A DNA stretch of 9,568 nt from an uncultured Bacilli bacterium (GTDB lineage Bacteria; Bacillota_I; Bacilli_A; RF39; UBA660), in the NCBI GenBank assembly GCA_947632295.1, contig CANROQ010000028.1, positions 1 to 9,568 on the forward strand, read 5' to 3'. The translations under genes and the position numbers were made by a program. How positions within the stretch are numbered: position 1 is the first letter of the stretch; every line of letters starts with the position of its first letter. The notes below the pieces were generated by a model that saw only the letters and a list, made by a program, of their open reading frames with translations, did no database searches and had not been told where the DNA came from. Shown here piece by piece: positions 1-6,529 of this stretch.

Positions 1-536
1 TCTGGTTCTTCATGAACATCGGTTCCAACGCCATGTCCAACCAATTCTTTAACTACACCTAAATTATGTTTATTAGCGTATTGTTCAATTTTATATCCGA
101 TATCTCCGACACGAATATGATCTTTTATAACGCTCAAGCCTTCAAATAATGCTTTTTCAGTATGCTCTAAAAGATATTGTTTTTCTTTGCTAATTTCACC
201 AACGGGATAAGTCCAAGCTGAATCTCCATGATAACCTTTATAACAAGCCCCAATATCAATTGAAATAATATCTCCATTTTTTAATTTCCTATTTTTTGGT
301 ATACCGTGGACAACTTCTTCATTTATAGATGTACAAATTGTTCCGGGAAAACCATCATATCCTTTAAAAGATGGAGTGGCACCACGACTAATAATATAAT
401 TGTACGCTAATTCATCTAATTCTTTTGTCGTAATTCCTGGTTTAATAAATGGCATCAAATATTTATGTGTATCGCCAGTTATCTCACCTGCAATTCTTAA
501 CAATTCGATTTCTCTTGTACTTTTAATACTAATCAT
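1..536 (-). CDS. map: Type I methionine aminopeptidase, N-terminal 178 residues (3' end outside window)
   Basis: Removes the initiator methionine from nascent proteins in the cytosol after deformylation; a metal-dependent M24 peptidase. I translated the reading frame from the ATG at 536 to the window edge without meeting a stop. Visible M24A features are His77 in EEVVHGIP, metal ligands Asp94 (SIDIGA) and Asp105 (YHGDSAWT), and His168 in VGHGVGTDVHEEP, matching E. coli His79, Asp97, Asp108 and His171. The last two ligands, E. coli Glu204 and Glu235, would lie past position 1. The family is about 250 residues long, so roughly 70 are missing. The start lies inside the end of adk (8-base overlap) and is preceded by AAGGA at 542–546. 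Its place at the end of the secY-adk-map block is typical of Firmicutes. Confidence 0.97.
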   Translation of the reverse strand, partial: MISIKSTREIELLRIAGEITGDTHKYLMPFIKPGITTKELDELAYNYIISRGATPSFKGYDGFPGTICTSINEEVVHGIPKNRKLKNGDIISIDIGACYKGYHGDSAWTYPVGEISKEKQYLLEHTEKALFEGLSVIKDHIRVGDIGYKIEQYANKHNLGVVKELVGHGVGTDVHEEP

Positions 537-1191
537 TTTTTTCCTTAATTATCCTTTCAACTTGTTCTATGACTTTTGATAATTCTTGACTACTATCGAT
601 TTTATATAGAATTCCTTTTTTTTCATAATGTTCTAAAACAGGTTTTGTATCTTTTAAGTAAGTATCGAATCTATTATCAAATATATCTTCTTTATCGTCT
701 TCTCTTCGTGATAATGTAGAACCACATTTATCACAAATACCTACAATTCTTGGTCGGGTATCTTTAGAATAAATATTATAAACAGCACCACAATTTGAAC
801 AAGAAACACGTCCTAAAATTCGTTTTTTAGCCTGTTCTCTATCGATATCTAACAATACAACAATACCAAGATTTCGATTATTTTTGATAATAAAATCATC
901 ATAACTTTTAGCCTGTTTTAAATTTCTTGGAAAGCCATCTAAAATGTAGCCATTAGAACAATCATCCTGCATAATTCTATTTTCAACTAAACTTATTATT
1001 ATGTCATCACTAACTAAATTGCCTAAATTCATTTGTTTTTTTATATAATTTCCTTGCTCGTCTCCAGCTTCGATAGCACTTACTAATAAAGCACTAGTCG
1101 AAATATGAGGTATGGAATATTCTTCACTTAAAATATTCGAAATTGTTCCTTTACCTGCTGAAGGCGGAGCAATTAAAATTATACTTTTCAT
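529..1191 (-). CDS. adk: Adenylate kinase, divergent, with zinc-type LID
   Basis: Family role: ATP + AMP to 2 ADP in the cytosol. The 220-residue length is normal. The P-loop at 8–16 reads APPSAGKGT, where E. coli has GAPGAGKGT, so two glycines are replaced while Lys14 is kept. The AMP-site motif STGDMLR is STSALLV at 31–37, which replaces E. coli Gly32, Asp33 and Arg36 with Ser, Ala and Val. Other key residues are kept: Arg89 and Gln93 in DGFPRNLKQ, Arg124 and Arg128, and the RREDD and NRFDTY arginines around 163 and 174. Cys131, Cys134, Cys153 and Cys156 form a Cys4 zinc site in the LID, common in Gram-positives. The ATG overlaps the secY stop (ATGA), and the GAAGGGA upstream is distant, so coupled translation is likely. 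Family membership is sure. Substrate specificity is less certain because of the changes; another nucleoside monophosphate kinase activity is possible. Confidence 0.93.
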   Translation of the reverse strand: MKSIILIAPPSAGKGTISNILSEEYSIPHISTSALLVSAIEAGDEQGNYIKKQMNLGNLVSDDIIISLVENRIMQDDCSNGYILDGFPRNLKQAKSYDDFIIKNNRNLGIVVLLDIDREQAKKRILGRVSCSNCGAVYNIYSKDTRPRIVGICDKCGSTLSRREDDKEDIFDNRFDTYLKDTKPVLEHYEKKGILYKIDSSQELSKVIEQVERIIKEKND

Positions 1192-2456
1192 CTACGTTTT
1201 CTTCCCTTCACATATTCTCTTGTAACTAATTCACTTTCAATTTGTTTATATGTTTCTAATGCTACACCTACTACAATTAATAATCCTGTACCACCTACTG
1301 AAACACTACTTGGTAGATTTGTAAATATCATACCAAAAACAATTGGTAATGCTGCAAGAATTGCTAAGAAAAATGCTCCAACTATAGTAATTCTTTTTAA
1401 TATTTTTGAAATATAATTAACTGTTTCTTCACCTGGACGAACACCAGGAATAAAACCACCATTTTTTTGCAAATTTTCAGCCAATTCTTTTGGCTTTAAT
1501 TGTAAGAATGTATAAAAATATGCGAACGCTATAATTAAAACTATATACAAGATAAAACCAGTTGCTGTGTTCATGGTAAGCCATTTACTAACAAAAATGG
1601 TAAATCCATCCTTTTTAATAAATGACGCTAAAATACTTGGAACTGATAATAATGCCGAAGCAAAAATTACTGGCATAACTCCTGCTGAGTTTAATTTAAA
1701 TGGAATATAATTTTGTTTTCCTAAAATGGCATTTGATTTATTTGCATATTGAATAGGTACTCTTCTTTCGGCATTTTCGATAAATACAATACCGATAATA
1801 ATACCAACATAAACAATAACATATAGAATAAATGAAATGATTCCTAAAGTTGTTTCTTGAGTAGTTCCAATTTTAACTAATGCATTAAAGGCATCTGCAA
1901 ACATCGATGGAATACTAGCAATAATACCAGCCATGATGATAAGCGAAATACCATTCCCAACTCCTTTAGCAGTAATTTGATCCCCTAACCATAATAGGAA
2001 AGCAGTACCAGCTGTTAAAACAGTCGCAAATTGCATATATTCAATTGGTGTTCCATTTTTTAGGAATGCAAATGAGAAAACATATCCATTTATAAATGCC
2101 AAAATAATTCCTAAAACTCTTGTAATTTGATTTAATTTTGCCCTTCCAGTATAACCTTGTTTGCCAAGTTCTGCTAAATAAGGAATAATATCCATTTGCA
2201 AAAGTTGGATAACAATGGAAGCAGTGATGTAAGGCATTACACCTAAGGCTAAAATAGAAAATTTTTCTAGCGCTCCACCACCAAATACATTTAGTAATTC
2301 AAAATATCCAAGATTTTCAAAATTACTAGTATCTACACCGGGAACAATAATTGTCGTTCCTAATTTAAAAATAAATAATACAAGTAATGTGAATAAAATT
2401 CTCTTTTGTAGATCTTTATTTTTGGGATTAAATATTTGCTTTACTGTGGCAAACAT
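1188..2456 (-). CDS. secY: Protein translocase channel subunit SecY
   Basis: Central pore of the Sec translocon in the cytoplasmic membrane, working with SecE, SecG and the SecA motor. The 422 residues show the expected ten hydrophobic segments, roughly 19–39, 67–88, 113–133, 141–159, 168–186, 204–227, 257–279, 299–318, 355–376 and 386–403. The plug region with FGGG lies near 58–66. The cytosolic C4 loop has ERRVPIQYA at 230–238. The C5 loop GGFIPGVRPGEE at about 333–344 carries Arg340, equivalent to E. coli Arg357, needed for SecA-driven export. The basic tail ends in GRKRR. It starts one base after the rplO stop, and the ribosome binding site lies inside rplO. It ends with TGA, sharing ATGA with adk; reading TGA as Trp would add only three residues, so this stop alone does not settle the genetic code. 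Confidence 0.98.
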   Translation of the reverse strand: MFATVKQIFNPKNKDLQKRILFTLLVLFIFKLGTTIIVPGVDTSNFENLGYFELLNVFGGGALEKFSILALGVMPYITASIVIQLLQMDIIPYLAELGKQGYTGRAKLNQITRVLGIILAFINGYVFSFAFLKNGTPIEYMQFATVLTAGTAFLLWLGDQITAKGVGNGISLIIMAGIIASIPSMFADAFNALVKIGTTQETTLGIISFILYVIVYVGIIIGIVFIENAERRVPIQYANKSNAILGKQNYIPFKLNSAGVMPVIFASALLSVPSILASFIKKDGFTIFVSKWLTMNTATGFILYIVLIIAFAYFYTFLQLKPKELAENLQKNGGFIPGVRPGEETVNYISKILKRITIVGAFFLAILAALPIVFGMIFTNLPSSVSVGGTGLLIVVGVALETYKQIESELVTREYVKGRKRR

Positions 2457-2457
2457 T

Positions 2458-2901
2458 TTAGATCACCTCTACTTTTCCACCTAATTCTTCAATTTTTGTT
2501 TTAGCTGATAAAGAAAATTTATTTGCTTTTACAACTAATTTTTTTGTTAAGTTTCCATTACCTAAAACTTTAATTCCATCTAATTGATTTTTAATTAGAC
2601 CCATTTCGTGCAATAATTCTGGAGTAACTACAGCACCATCTTCAAATTTTTCTAAATCACTTAAGTTAATAACTGCATAAACTGTTTTGAATTTTGCATT
2701 TGTAAAACCTCTTTTTGGTAATCTACGGAATAATGGTAATTGTCCACCTTCAAAACCTGGACGAACTCCACCACCGCTACGAGCGTTTTGTCCTTTATGA
2801 CCTTTTCCAGCAGTTTTTCCAGTTCCGCTACTTGTTCCACGTCCAACACGTTTACTAACAGTTGTAGCACCTACAGCTGGATGAATATTATTTAATTTCA
2901 T
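2458..2901 (-). CDS. rplO: 50S ribosomal protein L15 (uL15)
   Basis: Late-assembling protein of the large subunit that threads a long N-terminal extension into 23S rRNA. It is 147 residues long, normal for the family. The glycine-rich basic N-terminal arm is clear at 20–43 (GRGTSSGTGKT followed by GKGHKGQNARSG), then RPGFEGGQLPLFRRLPKRGF at about 47–66. The globular C-terminal half ends with GGKVEVI. The ATG shares its A with the last base of the rpsE stop (TAATG), and a GAGGAG ribosome binding site lies in the last rpsE codons, so translation is probably coupled to S5. In most Firmicutes rpmD would separate rpsE from this gene; it is absent here. The final codons double as the secY ribosome binding site. 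Confidence 0.98.
   Translation of the reverse strand: MKLNNIHPAVGATTVSKRVGRGTSSGTGKTAGKGHKGQNARSGGGVRPGFEGGQLPLFRRLPKRGFTNAKFKTVYAVINLSDLEKFEDGAVVTPELLHEMGLIKNQLDGIKVLGNGNLTKKLVVKANKFSLSAKTKIEELGGKVEVI
2461..2470 (-). promoter_or_regulatory. Extended ribosome binding site for secY within rplO
   Basis: The minus strand reads AGAGGTGATC, of which nine bases (GAGGTGATC) pair without a gap to the conserved 3' tail of bacterial 16S rRNA. It overlaps the codons for the last residues of L15 (VEVI), and GAGG is nine bases from the secY ATG at 2456. Confidence 0.8.
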
Positions 2902-3407
2902 TATAATATCTCCTCTACTTTTTTACCACGAAGTTTAGCAACTTCTTCAACAGTTTTTTGTGATTTTAAGGCATTTAATGTGGCATAAGCCATATTAACT
3001 TTTGTATTTGATCCTAATGATTTAGATAAAATATCTTTTACACCTGCAAGTTCCAAAACGGCTCTAACTGGTCCTCCAGCTTTTACTCCAGTACCTTTTG
3101 AAGCAGGCTTTAACATAACTCTACTAGCACTTTGAACGCCAATTGCTTCATGTGGAATAGTTCTTTCGTCAACAATTGAAACTTTAATAATATTTTTGGT
3201 TGCTGCTTGAACAGCTTTTTTCATAGCATCTGGTACTTCATTTGCTTTACCAGTTCCAATTCCAACGTGACCTTTTCTATCTCCAACAGCCATTGTTGCT
3301 GCAAAACGGAAATGACGTCCACCTTTAGTTACTTTTGTAACTCTTTTAACTTCAATTATTTCTTCTTCATATAATTTTTGGCGAGGTTCTCTTTTTTTAG
3401 TTTCCAT
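2901..3407 (-). CDS. rpsE: 30S ribosomal protein S5 (uS5)
   Basis: Small-subunit protein near the decoding centre and mRNA entry tunnel, involved in translational fidelity. The 168 residues contain the N-terminal dsRNA-binding-like domain: VTKVTKGGRHFRFAA at about 23–37 and VGDRKGHVGIGTGKANEVPDA at about 41–61. The C-terminal domain follows, with IPHEAIG at 84–90 and KPASKGTGVKAGGPVRAVLELAG at about 100–122. The loop holding GGR is where spectinomycin-resistance changes occur in this family; it looks ordinary here. ATG at 3407 is preceded by AGGAGGG with good spacing. The stop TAA overlaps the rplO start. Confidence 0.98.
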   Translation of the reverse strand: METKKREPRQKLYEEEIIEVKRVTKVTKGGRHFRFAATMAVGDRKGHVGIGTGKANEVPDAMKKAVQAATKNIIKVSIVDERTIPHEAIGVQSASRVMLKPASKGTGVKAGGPVRAVLELAGVKDILSKSLGSNTKVNMAYATLNALKSQKTVEEVAKLRGKKVEEIL

Positions 3408-3421
3408 TAATTACCCTCCTT

Positions 3422-3784
3422 TTAGAATTCTAATCCATTTTCGCGTGCTGCATCAGCTAATGCTTTTACACGACCATGATATTGGTAACCACCTCTATCA
3501 AATGTTACCTTTGTAATTTTTGCTTTTTTTGCTCTTTTAGCGATTAATTCTCCAACTTGTTTTGCTGCTTCTACATTGCTTCCATTTTCAAGTTTTAAAT
3601 CTTTGTCGATTGAAGAAGCGCTAACTAAAGTTACTTTAGCCTCATCGTCTATGATTTGAGCAAATATATTTTTATTTGAACGAAATACATTTAATCTAGG
3701 AACATTAGCAGTACCATTAACAGTTTCTCTAATACGACTATGTCTAGCTTGACGCATTTCATTACGTGATACTTTTTTTATCAT
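3422..3784 (-). CDS. rplR: 50S ribosomal protein L18 (uL18)
   Basis: Binds 5S rRNA together with L5 and helps dock it onto the large subunit. At 120 residues it is typical of bacterial L18. The basic N-terminus (KKVSRNEMRQARHSRIR) leads into the conserved PRLNVFRSNKNIFAQIID core at about 29–46. The C-terminal signature FDRGGYQYHGRVKALADAARE precedes the end NGLEF. ATG at 3784 has AAAGGAGAG about 8 bases upstream. It lies 24 bases after rplF and 14 bases before rpsE, the usual spc order. Confidence 0.98.
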   Translation of the reverse strand: MIKKVSRNEMRQARHSRIRETVNGTANVPRLNVFRSNKNIFAQIIDDEAKVTLVSASSIDKDLKLENGSNVEAAKQVGELIAKRAKKAKITKVTFDRGGYQYHGRVKALADAARENGLEF

Positions 3785-3808
3785 AGTAATCTCTCCTTTA
3801 ATTTAAAC

Positions 3809-4345
3809 TTATTTAGAAGCTTTCTTTCCTTCTTTACGACGAACATGTTCATCTGTATAACGAATTCCTTTACCTTTATATGGTTCTGGTTTTCTTATTT
3901 TTCTAATATTTGCAGCAAATTCTCCAACTTTACATTTGTCAGCACCTTTAATGATTAATTCAGTATTACTTGGGCTTTCAATTGTAAGACCTGCTGGTAC
4001 AGCAACTTCTACTGGATGAGAAAAACCTGCTGTTATAACTAATGTGTTGCTACCTTTAATTTGAAAACGATAACCTACACCAATTGATTCCAATTTTTTT
4101 GAATAACCTTCTGTTACACCAACGATCATATTATGAATTAATGCATTAGCAGTACCATGAAAATTTTTGTAATTATCATTTTTTCTTGTAACAGTAATTT
4201 CATTACCATTAACTGTAACTGTAATATTTTTATTTACCTCAGTAGAAAGTTCTCCTTTAGGACCTACTACTTTTACAGTATTACCATCAACTGATACAGT
4301 AACGTTTGCAGGTATTGATATTACTCTATTACCAATACGACTCAT
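3809..4345 (-). CDS. rplF: 50S ribosomal protein L6 (uL6)
   Basis: Binds 23S rRNA helix 97 near the sarcin–ricin loop, close to the factor-binding site. The ATG at 4345 gives 178 residues beginning MSRIGNRVISIP, the family N-terminus. An in-frame GTG at 4357 would add four residues, but it lies within the ribosome binding site and is rejected. The protein has the two repeated L6 domains: domain 1 to about residue 80 (VKVVGPKGELS at 24–34), then domain 2 with LESIGVGYRFQIKG at about 85–98. The C-terminal signature RKIRKPEPYKGKGIRY is at about 148–163, followed by a lysine-rich tail. It is 15 bases downstream of rpsH. Confidence 0.97.
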   Translation of the reverse strand: MSRIGNRVISIPANVTVSVDGNTVKVVGPKGELSTEVNKNITVTVNGNEITVTRKNDNYKNFHGTANALIHNMIVGVTEGYSKKLESIGVGYRFQIKGSNTLVITAGFSHPVEVAVPAGLTIESPSNTELIIKGADKCKVGEFAANIRKIRKPEPYKGKGIRYTDEHVRRKEGKKASK

Positions 4346-4350
4346 AAGTT

Positions 4351-4357
4351 TCCTCAC
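4351..4357 (-). promoter_or_regulatory. Ribosome binding site deciding the rplF start
   Basis: The minus strand reads GTGAGGA, five bases before the ATG at 4345. The GTG at its 5' end is in frame with rplF and could be taken for a start, but it forms part of the Shine-Dalgarno sequence, and the family N-terminus MSRIG begins at the ATG. Confidence 0.8.
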
Positions 4358-4360
4358 TTT

Positions 4361-4756
4361 CTACCAAATGTATGCTAAAACTTCGCCACCAAGACTTGCT
4401 TCTCTTGCTTCTTTATCAGTCATAACACCTTTAGATGTTGAAACAATAGCAATTCCTAACCCATTTAAAACTTTTGGCATTTCTTTAGCATTTGCATATA
4501 CACGTAATCCTGGTTTAGAAATTCTCTTTAATCCAGTAATTACTCTCTCTTTATTTTGACCATACTTTAAGTTTAAAACAATAATATCTTGAACACTATT
4601 CTTTTTTACTTTATAGTCTGCTATAAATCCTGTTTCTTTTAAGATTCTAGCAATTTCTAATTTAATTTTTGAAGCGGGTACTTCAACTTCTTTATAACGC
4701 ATTTGATTTGCATTACGAATTCTTGTAAGCATATCTGCGATTGGATCTGTAGTCAT
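4361..4756 (-). CDS. rpsH: 30S ribosomal protein S8 (uS8)
   Basis: Primary binder of 16S rRNA helix 21 in the central domain of the small subunit; in E. coli it also represses the spc operon by binding its mRNA near the L5 start. The ATG at 4756 gives 131 residues starting MTTDPIADMLTRIRNA, exactly as in the family. An in-frame TTG at 4774 lies immediately upstream of the Shine-Dalgarno sequence and is not the start. The C-terminal half carries KRISKPGLRVYA and the RNA-binding signature STSKGVMTDKEAREASLGGEVLAYIW in pieces through to the end. Stop is TAG. I cannot tell from sequence whether S8 autoregulation exists here. Confidence 0.98.
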   Translation of the reverse strand: MTTDPIADMLTRIRNANQMRYKEVEVPASKIKLEIARILKETGFIADYKVKKNSVQDIIVLNLKYGQNKERVITGLKRISKPGLRVYANAKEMPKVLNGLGIAIVSTSKGVMTDKEAREASLGGEVLAYIW

Positions 4757-4762
4757 TTGTAA

Positions 4763-4771
4763 TCCTCCCTT
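4763..4771 (-). promoter_or_regulatory. Ribosome binding site deciding the rpsH start
   Basis: The minus strand reads AAGGGAGGA with six bases to the ATG at 4756. An in-frame TTG at 4774–4772 lies just upstream of it and cannot use this site, which fixes the S8 start at the ATG. Confidence 0.85.
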
Positions 4772-4774
4772 CAA

Positions 4775-4960
4775 TTACCAACTTGATTTTTTAACCCCTG
4801 GAATTTGTCCTTTATAAGCTAATTCTCTAAAACAAATACGGCAAATACCATATTTTCTAAGTACTGCATGAGGTCTACCACATCTTTGGCAGCGTGTATA
4901 TTCGCGTACTTTAAATTTAGGTTTACGATTAGCTTTTACAATCATGCTTTTCTTAGCCAT
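4775..4960 (-). CDS. rpsN: 30S ribosomal protein S14, short zinc-binding type (uS14)
   Basis: Assembles into the 30S head near S3 and S19. At 61 residues this is the short, zinc-containing form and not the roughly 100-residue zinc-free form. Cys24, Cys27, Cys40 and Cys43 make a CxxC-x12-CxxC zinc ribbon (CQRCGRPH … GICRICFRE). The N-terminus MAKKSMIVKANRKPKFKVR and the C-terminal GQIPGVKKSSW are family standard. It lies 19 bases after rplE and 18 bases before rpsH. Many Firmicutes have an extra zinc-free S14 elsewhere for zinc starvation; the window cannot show whether this one does. ATG at 4960 has AGGAGG upstream. Confidence 0.98.
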   Translation of the reverse strand: MAKKSMIVKANRKPKFKVREYTRCQRCGRPHAVLRKYGICRICFRELAYKGQIPGVKKSSW

Positions 4961-4979
4961 AATATCCTCCTAATTATGA

Positions 4980-5519
4980 TTACTTCTTAAATGGCATTCC
5001 GAAACCACTTAGAAGATCGTGTGCTTCTTCATTTGTTTTTGCAGTTGTAACAAAAACAATATCCATACCACGTACTTTTACGACATTATCATATTCTATT
5101 TCTGAGAAAATTAATTGTTCAGTTAAACCTAGTGTATAATTTCCACGACCATCAAAAGCCTTATTAGAAATTCCTCTAAAATCTCTAACACGAGGTAATG
5201 TGATACTAATTAATTTATCTAAAAAGTTGTACATAGCATCTCCGTGTAAAGTAACTTTGCAACCAATTGCTTGACCTTTACGGATTTTAAAGCCAGCGAT
5301 TGCTTTTTTTGCGTAAGTCTTAACTGGTCTTTGACCTGTAATAATTTCCAAATCAGCCATGGCTGCATCTAATAATTTGCTATTTTGTGATGCATCGCCA
5401 ACACCCATATTGACTACTATTTTTTCTAATGCTGGAACTTCCATTACACTTTTATAGTTATATTTTTGTCTTAAACTTGGTACGATTTCTTTAGTATATT
5501 TTTCTTTTAGGCGGTTCAT
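4980..5519 (-). CDS. rplE: 50S ribosomal protein L5 (uL5)
   Basis: Binds 5S rRNA and forms the central protuberance contact to the small subunit (bridge to S13). The 179 residues match the family length. Recognisable stretches are EKIVVNMGVGDASQN at about 32–46, TGQRPVKTYAKKAIAGFKIR at about 61–80, the LPRVRDFRGIS loop at about 108–118, and the C-terminal MDIVFVTTAKTNEEA followed by LLSGFGMPF. ATG at 5519 sits behind AAGGAGGG with correct spacing. It is 17 bases downstream of rplX. Confidence 0.98.
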   Translation of the reverse strand: MNRLKEKYTKEIVPSLRQKYNYKSVMEVPALEKIVVNMGVGDASQNSKLLDAAMADLEIITGQRPVKTYAKKAIAGFKIRKGQAIGCKVTLHGDAMYNFLDKLISITLPRVRDFRGISNKAFDGRGNYTLGLTEQLIFSEIEYDNVVKVRGMDIVFVTTAKTNEEAHDLLSGFGMPFKK

Positions 5520-5536
5520 ATATACCCTCCTTCCAA

Positions 5537-5845
5537 TTAATTAAGAATTTCATTAGATTTTTTCGTACATCTAACTTTATTCCCTTTTTTATCAACAGTA
5601 TGACCTATTCTGGTTCTTTTATTAGTTTTAGGATCAAGAATCATTACATTTGAAGCATGGATTGGAGCTTCCATATCAACAATACTTCCACTTGATTCTC
5701 CATTAGGTTTAACATGTTTTTTTATCATGTTAATGCCTTCAACAATAACTTTATTTTCACTTTTAAGTGTTTTAGTTATTTTTCCTTCTTTACCTTTATC
5801 TTTACCAGCAATAACCACAACTTTATCTCCAACTTTAAAGTTCAT
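5537..5845 (-). CDS. rplX: 50S ribosomal protein L24 (uL24)
   Basis: Early assembly initiator of the large subunit, near the exit tunnel. At 102 residues it is normal. The N-terminal KOW motif is evident at about 5–26 (VGDKVVVIAGKDKGKEGKI). It is followed by KVIVEGINMIKKHVKP and the acidic/basic GSIVDMEAPIHASNVM segment, then a basic C-terminal tail. The ATG at 5845 follows GGAGGGAAATGC; an ATG at 5849 is in another frame and is not used. It is 21 bases after rplN and 17 bases before rplE. Confidence 0.98.
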   Translation of the reverse strand: MNFKVGDKVVVIAGKDKGKEGKITKTLKSENKVIVEGINMIKKHVKPNGESSGSIVDMEAPIHASNVMILDPKTNKRTRIGHTVDKKGNKVRCTKKSNEILN

Positions 5846-5866
5846 GCATTTCCCTCCAATTACGAT

Positions 5867-6232
5867 TTATAACACTTCTTTAGCAAGCGATACAATCTTC
5901 ATAAAATTTTCACGTAATTCACGTGCTACTGGTCCAAATACACGAGTTCCAACTGGACTTTTATCATCTTTAATAATAACACAAGCATTATCATCAAACT
6001 TAATATAAGATCCATCTTCTCTTCTTAGACCAAATTTACTTCTAACTACTACAGCTTTAACAACTTTACCTTTTTCAACTGTACCGTTAGGAGTTGCTTT
6101 TTTTATAGTTCCAACAACTATATCACCAATATTTCCAGTTTTTACTTTACTTCCACCTAAAACTCTAATTACAGATAATTCACGAGCTCCAGAGTTGTCA
6201 GCAACTTTCAAACGGCTTTCTGGTTGAATCAT
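5867..6232 (-). CDS. rplN: 50S ribosomal protein L14 (uL14)
   Basis: Subunit-interface protein that contacts 16S rRNA in a bridge and is the binding site of silencing factor RsfS. The 121 residues are one short of the usual 122. The N-terminus MIQPESRLKVADNSGAREL is the family signature. Next come the basic VEKGKVVKAVVVRSK segment, the FDDNACVII strand at about 78–86, and GTRVFGPVARELRE near the C-terminus. ATG at 6232 is preceded by TAGGAGG. In E. coli this gene opens the separate spc operon, but here only 26 bases separate it from rpsQ and no promoter is obvious, so S10 and spc parts are probably co-transcribed. Confidence 0.98.
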   Translation of the reverse strand: MIQPESRLKVADNSGARELSVIRVLGGSKVKTGNIGDIVVGTIKKATPNGTVEKGKVVKAVVVRSKFGLRREDGSYIKFDDNACVIIKDDKSPVGTRVFGPVARELRENFMKIVSLAKEVL

Positions 6233-6258
6233 ATATTAATCCTCCTATTCGTTTACAA

Positions 6259-6519
6259 TTATAAAATAATTGCTTTTTCAATTATTTCAACTAAACGATA
6301 TCTTTTCATTTTTGATAATGGTCTAGTTTCAACAATACGTACTATATCTCCTACTTTTGCCTCATTTTTTTCATCATGAGCGGTATATTTTTTAGAATAT
6401 TTAACACGTTTTTTGTATTTAGGATCTGCTACATAAGTTTCAACTAAAACTGTTATAGTTTTATCACATGCAGCACTTATTACTTTTCCTACTTGTTCAC
6501 GTTTTCTCTTTTCTTCCAT
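6259..6519 (-). CDS. rpsQ: 30S ribosomal protein S17 (uS17)
   Basis: Primary 16S rRNA-binding protein of the 5' domain with an OB fold. At 86 residues it is normal. Diagnostic stretches are VGKVISAACDKTITVLVE at about 10–27, the KYSKKYTAHDE loop at about 40–50, and VGDIVRIVETRPLSKMKRYRLVEI at about 56–79. The ATG at 6519 has GGGAGG upstream, and this Shine-Dalgarno overlaps the final base of the rpmC stop codon (TAGGGAGG). Only 10 bases separate the two genes. Confidence 0.98.
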   Translation of the reverse strand: MEEKRKREQVGKVISAACDKTITVLVETYVADPKYKKRVKYSKKYTAHDEKNEAKVGDIVRIVETRPLSKMKRYRLVEIIEKAIIL

Positions 6520-6529
6520 GTAAGCCTCC

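Noticed and set aside
2661..2870. Second minus-strand frame of 69 codons inside rplO
   Set aside because: It is in another frame within the conserved L15 gene, with no ribosome binding site of its own that I could justify and no recognisable protein.
2891..2910. TATAAT-like sequence at the rpsE/rplO junction as an internal promoter
   Set aside because: AT-rich DNA gives such matches by chance; no convincing −35 element at proper spacing was seen and the bases are explained by stop and start codons.
5727..6008. Plus-strand open frame of 93 codons opposite rplX and rplN
   Set aside because: It lies antisense to two clearly conserved ribosomal genes, has a low-complexity Ser/Thr/Leu/Ile composition and no recognisable domain; it is a by-product of the coding strand.
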